This document shows, in pieces, positions 31,806 to 37,395 of a stretch of DNA of 37,395 nucleotides; the stretch's first letter is position 1, and each line of letters begins with the position of its first letter. The position numbers and the translations under genes were made by a program. The stretch is from contig NZ_JAGIBG010000043.1 of assembly GCF_017744435.1 (NCBI RefSeq), positions 1-37,395 of the forward strand, in the 5' to 3' direction. The DNA comes from Pseudomonas sp. (GTDB lineage Bacteria; Pseudomonadota; Gammaproteobacteria; Pseudomonadales; Pseudomonadaceae). The notes under the pieces are model-generated. The model saw only the letters and a program-made list of their open reading frames with translations. It searched no databases and was not told where the DNA came from.

Positions 31806-32993
31806 TTATTGGCCGCGCCCCAGCCGAGCCTGGCGATACAGATAAAGGCTCAACACCAGCCCGCAGCAAGCCGCCGCCGCGGCAAACAGAAACATCGAAG
31901 CAAACCCGAACCCCGATGCCACCGCACCCACCAGCGGCCCGGTAATCCCCAGCGACAGATCGATGAACAGCGAGTACGCACCCACCGCCGCCCCGCGGTT
32001 GGCCGCCGACACCTGGTTCACCGCCTCCACGCCCAGCGCCGGGAACACCAGCGAGAAGCCGAACCCGCTCAGCGCTGCCCCTGCCAGTGCCATCTCGGCA
32101 TTGGGCGCCATCCACAGCATCAACAGCCCCAGTGTTTCCACCGAAAGGCAAACGATTGCCACCCTGAACCCACCGATCCGGTTGATCAGGTTGCCGAACA
32201 GCAACCGCGCGCAGATGAAGCTGGCGCCGAACAGGCTCAGGGTCAGTGCCGCATTGGCCCAGCCGCGGCTGGCGTAATACAGGGTGATGAAGGTGGCGAT
32301 GGTGCCGAACCCGATCGAGCCCAGCGCCAGGCCGGAGCCATGGGGGAACACCTTGCCCAGCACCTGCATGAACGGCAGGCGTTTGCCGCTGACAACAGGC
32401 GCTGCACGTTTCGGCCAGGCCAGCAGCAGGCCCAGGGCGCACAGCAGGATGATGCTCACTCCCATGCTCCACAGCCCCAGGCTCTTGACCATCAACACGC
32501 CCATTGGCGCACCGACGGCCAGCGCACCGTAGCTGGCAATGCCGTTCCAGGAAATGACCTTGGCCGTATGCTCGGCCCCGACCCGGCCGATACCCCAGCC
32601 GATCGAGCCGGAGCCCACCAGGCTTTCCGCGCTGCCCAGCACCAGGCGGCCGACCAGCAGGCAGCCCAGGCTGACCCAGGGCAGGTCGGTGAGGAAGGCG
32701 CAGGCCAGCATGAACACGCCGCTCAGGCCGCAACCGGCCAGGCCATACATGACCGCCTTCTTGCTGCCGAGGTTGTCGATGATGCGGCTGGCGGTAGGGC
32801 GGCTGAGCAGGGTGGCGAGGTACTGCACGCTGATCACCAGGCCGGCGATCACGGCGCTGAAGCCGAGGTCGTTGTGCACGTAACCGGGCAGCACGGCCAG
32901 GGGAATGCCGATGTTCAGGTAACCGATGAAGGTGAAGAGGACGATGGAAACGACTTGCAGGGTAACCGCAAGAGGGCGCGGTGAGTCAGGCAT
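31806..32993 (-). CDS. YhhS-like MFS transporter
   Basis: The 395-residue protein has twelve predicted membrane segments and follows E. coli YhhS along its length: IGIPLAVLPGYVHNDLGFSAVIAGLVISVQYLATLLSRP at the start, VISWNGIASYGALAVGAPMGVL in the middle, GFGTIATFITLYYASRGW and GFSLVFPALGVEAV later. YhhS-type proteins are thought to be exporters (arabinose and glyphosate-related effects are reported for homologues); the substrate here is unknown. A long inverted repeat lies just upstream (33023-33072), and a small acidic-peptide gene precedes it on the same strand. Confidence 0.9.
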   Translation of the reverse strand: MPDSPRPLAVTLQVVSIVLFTFIGYLNIGIPLAVLPGYVHNDLGFSAVIAGLVISVQYLATLLSRPTASRIIDNLGSKKAVMYGLAGCGLSGVFMLACAFLTDLPWVSLGCLLVGRLVLGSAESLVGSGSIGWGIGRVGAEHTAKVISWNGIASYGALAVGAPMGVLMVKSLGLWSMGVSIILLCALGLLLAWPKRAAPVVSGKRLPFMQVLGKVFPHGSGLALGSIGFGTIATFITLYYASRGWANAALTLSLFGASFICARLLFGNLINRIGGFRVAIVCLSVETLGLLMLWMAPNAEMALAGAALSGFGFSLVFPALGVEAVNQVSAANRGAAVGAYSLFIDLSLGITGPLVGAVASGFGFASMFLFAAAAACCGLVLSLYLYRQARLGRGQ

Positions 32994-33022
32994 GGGGGTC
33001 TTCGTGGCAGAGGTTCGTGACG

Positions 33023-33072
33023 GTGTGAAAACGTGATGACGGGGGTAGCCCGCAGGTCAGCCGTTTTCACAC
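33023..33072. promoter_or_regulatory. Long inverted repeat upstream of the MFS gene
   Basis: GTGTGAAAACG (33023-33033) and CGTTTTCACAC (33062-33072) are perfectly complementary over 11 bases around 28 bases that can pair partly (CGGG with CCCG). It starts 30 bases before the MFS start and could be an operator with two half sites or an mRNA hairpin. Confidence 0.5.
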
Positions 33073-33091
33073 AGTCGGAGGGTTGCGCGGT

Positions 33092-33220
33092 TTATTCCTG
33101 GTCAGCGCTGGATTGATCGTCACCATCCTGATCGACGGCAGGCGTCGGTTCGGCGTGGACGGTAACGGATGGCTCTTCGGGGTTCAGGCTTGGGAAGGGA
33201 AGATTCGGGATTTCATGCAT
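33092..33220 (-). CDS. Small acidic protein, 42 residues, unknown function
   Basis: The peptide starts MHEIPNLPFPSLNPEEPSVT and continues with an acidic, Ala/Pro/Gln/Asp-rich tail (QDGDDQSSADQE). It has no signal peptide, membrane segment or known motif. AGGA at 33232-33229 stands 8 bases before the ATG, an ideal spacing. The frame is open upstream to 33301, but no better start is seen there. It lies between the phhB terminator and the MFS gene on the same strand. Evidence for translation is the ribosome binding site and a proline-rich protein-like composition only. Confidence 0.55.
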   Translation of the reverse strand: MHEIPNLPFPSLNPEEPSVTVHAEPTPAVDQDGDDQSSADQE

Positions 33221-33385
33221 CTCGTCGTTCCTCGCAAGTGTGAGTGAAAAGTCTGCGCCAGGCGCGTTCGGAGCTTCGTAAAGCTGGGGCAGGATACACA
33301 AGTCTGGATGACAGTTTGTAACTTTTCCCGGTCGCTTGTCGGTTTTGCGGGCGGATACCGGACAGATTTCGCAAAGATAGCAGGC

Positions 33386-33412
33386 AAAAAAACAGGGCCT
33401 TGAGGCCCTGTT
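33386..33412 (-). terminator. Rho-independent terminator of the phhAB operon
   Basis: On the minus strand AACAGGGCC-TCAA-GGCCCTGTT (33412-33391) is followed by a run of T (to 33386). It begins 8 bases after the phhB stop. Confidence 0.93.
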
Positions 33413-33420
33413 CGCGGTGT

Positions 33421-33777
33421 TTATTTGCGGCCTTCAGCCGTCTCGGCAACCTTGTCGGTTCGCGCGCACATGATGAAGTCATTGCGGTGCAGGCCTTTGA
33501 TCGAGTGGCTCCACCAGGTCACGGTGACCTTGCCCCATTCGGTCATCAGGCCAGGGTGGTGGCCTTCGGCTTCGGCGATCTCGCCCACGGCATTGGTGAA
33601 CGCCAGGGCCTGCTTGAAGTTCTTGAACAGGAACACGCGCTCCAGTTCCATGTGGCCGTCGCGGACTTCGATGTTCCAGTCCGGGATCTCGCGGATCAGT
33701 ACCGCCAGTTCCTCGTCGGTGACCTTGGGTGCGTCAGCGCGGCAGGCTTCGCAGTGGGCTTGGTTCAAGGCATTCAT
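33421..33777 (-). CDS. phhB: Pterin-4a-carbinolamine dehydratase PhhB
   Basis: PhhB dehydrates 4a-hydroxytetrahydrobiopterin, regenerating the pterin cofactor that PhhA uses. The 118-residue protein carries the catalytic histidines in EGHHP (His73, His74) and SHSIKGLHRND (His91), plus FKNFKQALAFTNAVGEIAEAEGHHP, the family core. The N-terminus with HCEACRADAPKVTDEEL is typical of pseudomonads. It lies 39 bases after phhA on the same strand and a terminator follows directly, so phhAB forms a two-gene operon. Confidence 0.96.
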   Translation of the reverse strand: MNALNQAHCEACRADAPKVTDEELAVLIREIPDWNIEVRDGHMELERVFLFKNFKQALAFTNAVGEIAEAEGHHPGLMTEWGKVTVTWWSHSIKGLHRNDFIMCARTDKVAETAEGRK

Positions 33778-33816
33778 GGGTGTGTTTTCCGCTTCGAGTT
33801 GTTATCGGCAAGGCGC

Positions 33817-34605
33817 TCAGGCAGCGACCTTGGGTGGAAATTTCGGTGCGTGCAGCCCCAGCTGCATGGCTTGCTGGACCATGGCCATGATGTCTTCATG
33901 GGCCAGGTCGAACAGGCGCTTCATGTTCGGCAGCACGAAGTACAGCGGCTGCAGGATGTCGATGCGGTACGGCGTGCGCATGCACTCGATCGGGTCGAAG
34001 GCCTGGTGTTCAGGCTCGCCAGAAAGACTGTAGACGGTCTCTTTCGGCGAGGAGAGGATGCCGCCACCATAGATCTTGCGACCCTGCGCGGTCTCCATCA
34101 GGCCGAACTCGATGGTCATCCAGTACAGGCGCGCCAGGTACACGCGTTGTTCCTTGGTCGCGGCCAGGCCGAGCTTGCCGTAGGTGTGGGTGAATTCGGC
34201 GAAGAACGGGTTGGTCAGTAGCGGGCAGTGGCCGAAGATCTCGTGGAAGATGTCCGGTTCCTGCAGGTAGTCCAGTTCTTCCGGGGTGCGGATGAAGGTA
34301 GCAACCGGGAAGCGCTTGCTGGCCAGCAGTTCGAAGAAGGTCTGGAAGGGGATCAGCGCCGGCACGCGGGCAACCTGCCAGCCGGTGGTGGCGCCCAGCA
34401 CCTTGTTGACTTCGCCCAGCTGCGGAATGCGGTCATGGGGCAGCTTGAGCTGGTCGATGCCGTCCAGGTACTCCTGGCACGCGCGGCCTTCGATGACTTT
34501 CAGCTGGCGCGTGATCAGGGTGTTCCATACCGCATGCTCTTGCTGCGGGTAATCGATAAAACCATGCGCATCGGGCTCGCGTGCCACGTATTGCGTCTGT
34601 TTCAT
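33817..34605 (-). CDS. phhA: Phenylalanine-4-hydroxylase PhhA
   Basis: PhhA hydroxylates phenylalanine to tyrosine with oxygen and tetrahydropterin. The 262-residue protein is the monomeric bacterial form: iron is bound by His121 and His126 in DIFHEIFGHCP and by Glu166 in WMTIEFGL. VPALIPFQTFFELLASKRFPVATFIRTPEEL and SSPKETVYSLSG are family segments. AGGAGA (34616-34611) supports the start. A perfect AANAANAA motif (34635-34628) lies before the ribosome binding site, and TyrR-like boxes lie between it and the divergent phhR. It is the first gene of the phhAB operon. Confidence 0.97.
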   Translation of the reverse strand: MKQTQYVAREPDAHGFIDYPQQEHAVWNTLITRQLKVIEGRACQEYLDGIDQLKLPHDRIPQLGEVNKVLGATTGWQVARVPALIPFQTFFELLASKRFPVATFIRTPEELDYLQEPDIFHEIFGHCPLLTNPFFAEFTHTYGKLGLAATKEQRVYLARLYWMTIEFGLMETAQGRKIYGGGILSSPKETVYSLSGEPEHQAFDPIECMRTPYRIDILQPLYFVLPNMKRLFDLAHEDIMAMVQQAMQLGLHAPKFPPKVAA

Positions 34606-34627
34606 GTGGCTCTCCTGGTGAGGGCTT

Positions 34628-34635
34628 TTCTTGTT
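34628..34635 (-). promoter_or_regulatory. Candidate Hfq/Crc catabolite activity motif before phhA
   Basis: AACAAGAA on the minus strand is a perfect AANAANAA match, 22 bases before the phhA ATG and upstream of AGGAGA. Crc is known to repress aromatic amino acid catabolism in P. putida. Confidence 0.55.
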
Positions 34636-34724
34636 ATGTCCACGACATGACTTAGGAATATCCCTTCATCAGACGATTTGCACGGGGGTGGGCCCAGTTG
34701 GCAGGGCCTCTTTGATCCGACTTT

Positions 34725-34742
34725 CGTAACGATTATTTTACA
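34725..34742. promoter_or_regulatory. Candidate PhhR (TyrR-type) box between phhA and phhR
   Basis: CGTAAC-GATTAT-TTTACA matches 10 of 12 fixed positions of TGTAAA-N6-TTTACA, centred about 128 bases before the phhA start. PhhR is expected to activate phhA from such a site. Confidence 0.65.
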
Positions 34743-34797
34743 AAATGCCCGGTATGCCGGAAAATCCGGGTCATCAAGCTGCCTTATTTCTGGTTTT

Positions 34798-34815
34798 TGT
34801 CAGCTTATCTTTACG
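34798..34815. promoter_or_regulatory. Second, weaker PhhR-type box near phhR
   Basis: TGTCAG-CTTATC-TTTACG matches 9 of 12 fixed positions and is 73 bases (about seven helical turns) from the first box, 46 bases before the phhR start. It could serve autoregulation. Confidence 0.35.
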
Positions 34816-34861
34816 ACTTTTCCGTGCGAGGTTGAAAAACTTCGACGCTTCGAGAGCATTC

Positions 34862-36421
34862 ATGCGTATCAAAGTGCATTGCCAGAATCGCATCGGCATC
34901 CTTCGCGACATCCTCAACCTGCTGGTGGAGTACGGCATCAACGTACTGCGCGGTGAGGTGGGGGGAGACCATGGCAACGCCATCTACTTGCACTGCCCGA
35001 ACCTGATCAATCTGCAGTTCCAGGCATTGCGGCCCAAGTTCGAGTCGATTGCTGGCGTATTCGGGGTCAAGCGCGTCGGCCTGATGCCCAGCGAGCGCCG
35101 GCACATGGAGCTCAATGCGCTACTCGGTGCGCTGGACTTCCCGGTGCTGTCGATCGACATGGGCGGCAGCATCGTCGCCGCCAACCGCACCGCGGCTCAG
35201 CTGCTCGGGGTGCGCGTCGACGAAGTGCCGGGCATGCCGCTGGCGCGCTATGTCGAGGATTTCGACCTGCCTGAGCTGGTGCGTGCCAACAAGTCGCGCA
35301 TCAATGGGCTGCGCATCAAGGTCAAGGGCGATGTGTTCCTGGCCGATATCGCGCCGCTGCAGTCCGAGCACGATGACAGCGAGGCCCTCGCCGGTGCCGT
35401 GTTGACCCTGCATCGCGCCGACCGCATCGGTGAGCGCATCTATAACGTGCGCAAGCAAGAGCTGCGCGGTTTCGACAGCATCTTCCAGAGTTCGCGGGTG
35501 ATGGCGGCGGTGGTGCGTGAGGCGCGGCGCATGGCGCCGCTGGATGCGCCGTTGCTGATCGAAGGCGAGACCGGCACCGGCAAGGAATTGCTGGCCCGCG
35601 CCTGCCACCTGGCCAGCCCGCGTGGCCAGGCGCCTTTGATGGCACTCAACTGTGCCGGCCTGCCAGAGTCGATGGCCGAAACCGAGTTGTTCGGTTATGG
35701 CCCCGGGGCTTTCGAGGGGGCGCGTGCCGAGGGCAAGCTAGGGCTGCTGGAGTTGACCGCCGGCGGTACCTTGTTCCTCGATGGCGTGGGGGAGATGAGC
35801 CCGCGCTTGCAGGTCAAGCTGCTGCGCTTCCTGCAGGATGGTTGCTTCCGGCGTGTCGGCAGCGACGAAGAGGTGTACCTGGATGTGCGGGTGATCTGCG
35901 CCACCCAGGTCGATCTGTCCGAGCTGTGCGCCCGTGGTGAATTTCGCCAGGACCTGTATCACCGGCTCAATGTGCTGTCGCTGCACATTCCGCCGCTGCG
36001 CGAGTGCATGGACGGACTGGAAGGCCTGGTACAGCACTTCCTCGATCAGGCCAGTCGGCAGATCGGCTGCGCCATGCCGCGCCTGGCGCCGGCGGCCATG
36101 GACAAGCTCAGCCAGTATCACTGGCCGGGTAACGTGCGGCAGCTGGAGAACGTGTTGTTCCAGGCAGTTTCGCTATGCGAGGGCGGGGTGGTGAAAGGGG
36201 AGCATATTCGCTTGCCGGATTACGGCGTGCGGCAACCGTTGGGCGAGTTTTCGCTGGACGGGGATCTTGCGCAGATTGTCGGACGATTTGAAAAGGCCGT
36301 ACTGGAAAGTCTGATGGGGGAGTTTCCAAGTAGCCGGGCTTTAGGGAAAAGATTGGGAGTTTCGCATACTACGATTGCCAATAAGTTAAGGGATTACTCA
36401 TTGGGCAAGTCCGCGGATTAA
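34862..36421 (+). CDS. phhR: Aromatic amino acid-responsive regulator PhhR (TyrR family)
   Basis: PhhR activates phenylalanine and tyrosine catabolism genes such as phhAB. The 519-residue protein has an N-terminal ACT domain (MRIKVHCQNRIGILRDILNL, residues 1 to about 75), a PAS domain (about 80-190), an AAA+ domain with Walker A GETGTGKE (235-242), and a C-terminal Fis-type helix-turn-helix (ALGKRLGVSHTTIANKLRD). The sigma-54 contact loop reads GAFEGA (282-287) rather than GAFTGA, as in TyrR-type regulators that work with sigma-70. ATG at 34862 gives the exact family length and N-terminus; the frame is open to 34745 but that part is not family-like. It diverges from phhA. Confidence 0.96.
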   Translation: MRIKVHCQNRIGILRDILNLLVEYGINVLRGEVGGDHGNAIYLHCPNLINLQFQALRPKFESIAGVFGVKRVGLMPSERRHMELNALLGALDFPVLSIDMGGSIVAANRTAAQLLGVRVDEVPGMPLARYVEDFDLPELVRANKSRINGLRIKVKGDVFLADIAPLQSEHDDSEALAGAVLTLHRADRIGERIYNVRKQELRGFDSIFQSSRVMAAVVREARRMAPLDAPLLIEGETGTGKELLARACHLASPRGQAPLMALNCAGLPESMAETELFGYGPGAFEGARAEGKLGLLELTAGGTLFLDGVGEMSPRLQVKLLRFLQDGCFRRVGSDEEVYLDVRVICATQVDLSELCARGEFRQDLYHRLNVLSLHIPPLRECMDGLEGLVQHFLDQASRQIGCAMPRLAPAAMDKLSQYHWPGNVRQLENVLFQAVSLCEGGVVKGEHIRLPDYGVRQPLGEFSLDGDLAQIVGRFEKAVLESLMGEFPSSRALGKRLGVSHTTIANKLRDYSLGKSAD

Positions 36422-36460
36422 ATCGGCTAATTAATAGCCTGTTAATCTTGTGCAATATTC

Positions 36461-36559
36461 TTCGCGGGCTTGCCCGCTCCCACAGGTACTGCGCAGTATT
36501 CTGAAGCTGTGCAATACCTGTGGGAGCGGGCGAGCCCGCGAAGGGCCCCGCAGGGGCCC
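36461..36559. repeat. REP inverted pair with extra right hairpin
   Basis: Arms 36461-36486 and 36517-36542 are followed by hairpin GGGCCCC-GCA-GGGGCCC (36543-36559). It lies between the convergent phhR and DUF2790 genes. Confidence 0.82.
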
Positions 36560-36571
36560 CAATCTCAAGGC

Positions 36572-36832
36572 TTAGCCGTTGGAGCAGCCGTTCCCCATCA
36601 CGCGGTATTCGAGAATGTGCTTCTGGCCCTTGGAGTCCTCGTAGGTCATGCGGGCGGGCACGACTTCACACACGTTGGGCACTTCGCTCATGGAGATGAC
36701 GCGGGCAATGTCCAGGTGCTGCGAGTAACTGTACTGTTCAACCGGAATCTGCTCGACATTGTTTGCTTCGCCGGCCATCGCCGCGCCGCAAAGACCGCCA
36801 AGTACCAATACCAGTAAAGCTTTCATTTTCAT
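36572..36832 (-). CDS. DUF2790 small secreted protein
   Basis: The 86-residue protein has a signal peptide (MKMKALLVLVLGGLCGAAMA, cleavage before GEANN) and a mature part with the DUF2790 signature: VEQYSYSQHLDIARVISMSEVPNVCEVVPARMTYEDSKGQ and the end EYRVMGNGC. Two cysteines in the mature part could form a disulfide in the periplasm. Several paralogues occur in each Pseudomonas genome; the function is unknown. AGGT stands 4 bases before the first ATG; the second ATG two codons later has better spacing, so the start may shift by two residues. Confidence 0.87.
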   Translation of the reverse strand: MKMKALLVLVLGGLCGAAMAGEANNVEQIPVEQYSYSQHLDIARVISMSEVPNVCEVVPARMTYEDSKGQKHILEYRVMGNGCSNG

Positions 36833-37163
36833 TTTACCTGTCTAAGGTCGTGAGGGGGCACGCGGCGCTTGTGGCGCCGCGAGTACTGCCAAAGTTCAAC
36901 TGTCAGAATGAGAGGGGGATTAACCGATTGCCTTCGTGGGGGCTGTTTCCAGTAGTTAATCGCCTTGCCGTTGCTGGCGAGGTGAATCTTATGCCTGGGC
37001 AACTAAGGGAAACAGATGGCGTTTTGATAAAGTTTTTTTGCCTTTTTCCAGAATCTGTAACAATCCCCCGGCAGGCGCTAGCGCATTTTTCCCTGGCCGG
37101 GCCGGCGGCTGCGGGCTAGAGCCTCCCGCGCCGTTCACATGAAGATTTTCCCGTCGCGCTACT

Positions 37164-37179
37164 ACCATCGTCGTATGGT
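37164..37179. promoter_or_regulatory. Inverted repeat upstream of acsA
   Basis: ACCAT (37164-37168) and ATGGT (37175-37179) are complementary around CGTCGT, 67 bases before the acsA start. It is a possible regulator site; acsA is known to be controlled by the MxtR/ErdR system in pseudomonads, but I cannot match its motif from memory. Confidence 0.3.
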
Positions 37180-37216
37180 TTTTCCCGCTCTGGTACAGTT
37201 ACAAACGATTCCATAC

Positions 37217-37224
37217 AAAAACAA
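37217..37224 (+). promoter_or_regulatory. Candidate Hfq/Crc catabolite activity motif before acsA
   Basis: AAAAACAA is a perfect AANAANAA motif 22 bases before the acsA ATG, just upstream of GAGGTAA. Confidence 0.5.
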
Positions 37225-37246
37225 CTATTACACCGAGGTAACACAG

Positions 37247-37395
37247 ATGAGTGCGGCTCCACTGTATCCCGTTCGTCCCGAGGTTGCGGCCACTACCCTG
37301 ACCGACGAGGCCACCTACAAGGCCATGTACCAGCAATCGGTGATCAACCCGGACGGCTTCTGGCGTGAGCAGGCCCAGCGTCTGGACTGGATCAA
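37247..37395 (+). CDS. acsA: Acetyl-CoA synthetase AcsA, N-terminal part (3' end outside window)
   Basis: The first 49 codons are visible: MSAAPLYPVRPEVAATTLTD, then EATYKAMYQQSVINPDGFWREQAQRLDWI, the usual N-terminus of AMP-forming acetyl-CoA synthetases (the INPDGFWREQA-R-LDW segment is characteristic). The enzyme makes acetyl-CoA from acetate, ATP and CoA. GAGGTAA (37235-37241) supports the start. The catalytic domains lie outside the window, so the call rests on this N-terminal match alone. A CA motif upstream suggests catabolite control. Confidence 0.9.
   Translation, partial: MSAAPLYPVRPEVAATTLTDEATYKAMYQQSVINPDGFWREQAQRLDWI

Larger units (their letters stand above)
36833..37246. other. 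Intergenic region upstream of acsA
   Basis: This 414-base stretch has no convincing gene. It must hold promoters for the divergent DUF2790 and acsA genes. Visible elements are a palindrome GCGCTAGCGC (37075-37084), an inverted repeat ACCAT-N6-ATGGT (37164-37179), and a CA motif before the acsA ribosome binding site. No promoter could be placed with confidence. Confidence 0.6.

Noticed and set aside
34606..34861. A sigma-54 promoter for phhA (TGGGCCC near GTGCA on the minus strand).
   Set aside because: The GG and GC pairs are 11 or 12 bases apart rather than 10, so the element does not fit.
1..37395. CRISPR arrays, defence islands, integrases, transposases or tRNA genes.
   Set aside because: No regular direct repeats with spacers, no such proteins and no tRNA-like cloverleaf was noticed; the repeats seen are REP palindromes and adhesin modules.

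Overview
The window is about 37 kb of high-GC chromosomal DNA from a Pseudomonas, most likely of the P. putida group. Supporting signs are the phhA/phhB/phhR phenylalanine catabolism cluster, a PlpD-type patatin autotransporter near recQ, gene order that resembles the recQ-to-acsA stretch of P. putida as I remember it (not checked), and many short REP palindromes between genes. No tRNA, rRNA, CRISPR array, prophage or insertion sequence was seen. Apart from the giant adhesin, almost everything looks like core genome.

Layout. (a) 1-3951: the 3' end of a giant type I secreted RTX adhesin with tandem Ig/VCBS-like modules, a von Willebrand A domain and calcium-binding nonapeptide repeats. (b) 4058-10629: a ybaN/yecA-like pair on the minus strand, recQ, a MarR regulator, the plpD-like lipase autotransporter and a SelW-like protein. 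(c) 10630-16999: an EamA transporter, two AraC regulators, an LpxH-like phosphoesterase, a DUF962 membrane protein, the potassium transporter trkH and a YdjA-like nitroreductase. (d) 17118-19737: a Cpx-like envelope stress system in the order cpxR, cpxP/spy-like, terminator, cpxA, with a candidate CpxR box before the cpxP-like gene. (e) 19880-25315: yciI-yciB diverging from rnm-yciO-scpA-scpB, then rluB. (f) 25316-37395: a nutrient block with aroP (aromatic amino acid uptake), a LysR regulator diverging from a YdiJ-type FAD/Fe-S dehydrogenase, a YhhS-type MFS exporter, a 42-residue acidic peptide, phhB-phhA diverging from phhR, a DUF2790 secreted protein and the start of acsA.

How the parts fit. 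AroP would import phenylalanine and tyrosine, PhhA with PhhB converts phenylalanine to tyrosine, and PhhR senses aromatic amino acids. TyrR-like boxes lie in the phhA-phhR intergenic region and far upstream of aroP. The leaders of aroP, phhA and acsA each carry a perfect AANAANAA motif just before the ribosome binding site, which suggests shared Hfq/Crc catabolite repression. In the Cpx-like module, a box, a periplasmic inhibitor-like gene and a terminator before the kinase suggest a feedback loop with lowered kinase expression.

I did not find a clearly new multi-gene system. The best leads are the composite REP elements with covarying flanking hairpins, the regular cysteines in the adhesin, the Cpx module architecture, and several unassigned palindromes in promoter regions.
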